Shown here: in pieces, positions 32,703 through 32,820 of the stretch
Position numbering within the stretch: position 1 is the first letter of the stretch
Layout of the letters: each line of letters opens with the position of its first letter
NCBI GenBank assembly: GCA_003170115.1
Contig: PMZS01000282.1
Location: 1-32,820 of the forward strand
Reading direction: 5' to 3'
Source of the DNA: Spirochaetaceae bacterium
GTDB lineage: Bacteria > Spirochaetota > Spirochaetia > SZUA-6 > Fen-1364
DNA: 32,820 bases
Position numbers and translations under genes: made by a program
Notes under the pieces: generated by a model
Databases searched by the model: none
Seen by the model: the letters and a program-made list of their open reading frames with translations, nothing else
Told to the model about the DNA's origin: nothing

Positions 32703-32820
32703 GCGAAGAGCCCGGCTACTTCGCTGCCCTGAACCCGGAACAACGGGCGGCCGTGGTTCACTCGGGGTCTCCCCTGCTGATTCTCGCCGGGGCAGGATCG
32801 GGCAAGACGCGCGTGATCAC
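32699..32820 (+). CDS. UvrD/PcrA-type DNA helicase, 3' truncated by the window
   Basis: Only the first 40 codons are inside the window. They begin with GTG 32699 (ATG-like start overlapping the rimO stop by 4 nt) and give LNPEQRAAVVHSGSPLLILA followed by the Walker A motif GAGSGKT, the standard opening of superfamily 1A helicases of the UvrD/PcrA/Rep group. The Q-motif (NPEQRAAV) is intact. Whether it is UvrD, PcrA or Rep cannot be decided from this fragment. Confidence 0.9.
   Translation, partial: MSEEPGYFAALNPEQRAAVVHSGSPLLILAGAGSGKTRVI

Noticed and set aside
1-32820. tRNA, rRNA, CRISPR, prophage, toxin-antitoxin or transposase genes.
   Set aside because: I looked for clover-leaf-like elements, regularly spaced repeats and related proteins and saw none; this is a reading by eye and small RNAs could be missed.

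Overview
The window is a GC-rich bacterial chromosome segment, densely packed on both strands, with no rRNA, tRNA, CRISPR array or recognisable insertion sequence. The gene set suggests a Gram-negative-type, possibly spirochaete (Spirochaetota), chromosome. The nucleotide-metabolism kinase is of the archaeal/spirochaete UMP kinase type, a DUF151 nuclease carries a C-terminal UVR motif, and a LolA-like carrier implies an outer membrane. This placement is inference; no rRNA or marker tree is available here.

Region 1 (1-5670) is a protein quality-control cluster: 3' end of trigger factor (tig), clpP, clpX and lon, all on the plus strand with tight spacing. Region 2 (5683-6873) is a MocR/LysN-type aminotransferase.

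Region 3 (6923-17422) is the most interesting part: a sugar sensing and uptake locus. It holds a YesM-type histidine kinase (apparently starting at CTG), a YesN/AraC-type response regulator, and a lipoprotein made of two tandem periplasmic-binding domains that overlaps the regulator by 4 nt. These are followed by a secreted protein of unknown function, and then by a complete YtfQ/YtfR/YtfT/YjfF-type furanose ABC transporter. The layout resembles three-component sugar sensors (lipoprotein + kinase + AraC-type regulator) that switch on a neighbouring ABC importer. The fused double binding protein, whose second half is a paralogue of the transporter's own binding protein, is unusual.

Region 4 (17441-19621, minus strand) has a PHP-family phosphoesterase and a galactokinase-family kinase, plausibly handling the imported sugar. 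A secreted DUF5666-like protein (plus) and aconitase (minus) follow, their stop codons overlapping in one CTAG.

Region 5 (23212-27083) contains housekeeping singletons: a DUF151 nuclease with UVR motif, UMP kinase, a short SerA-like dehydrogenase, a second UVR-motif protein and a small cupin. The UMP kinase and dehydrogenase are divergent, each with a -10 box exactly 6 nt before its ATG, suggesting leaderless mRNAs. A 146-bp imperfect palindrome of unknown nature lies at 25668-25813.

Region 6 (27097-32820) is an envelope/translation cluster: a large TPR protein with an N-terminal jelly-roll-like domain and a C-terminal Cys cluster, a LolA-like carrier, a RodZ-like HTH membrane protein, RimO, and the start of a UvrD/PcrA helicase.
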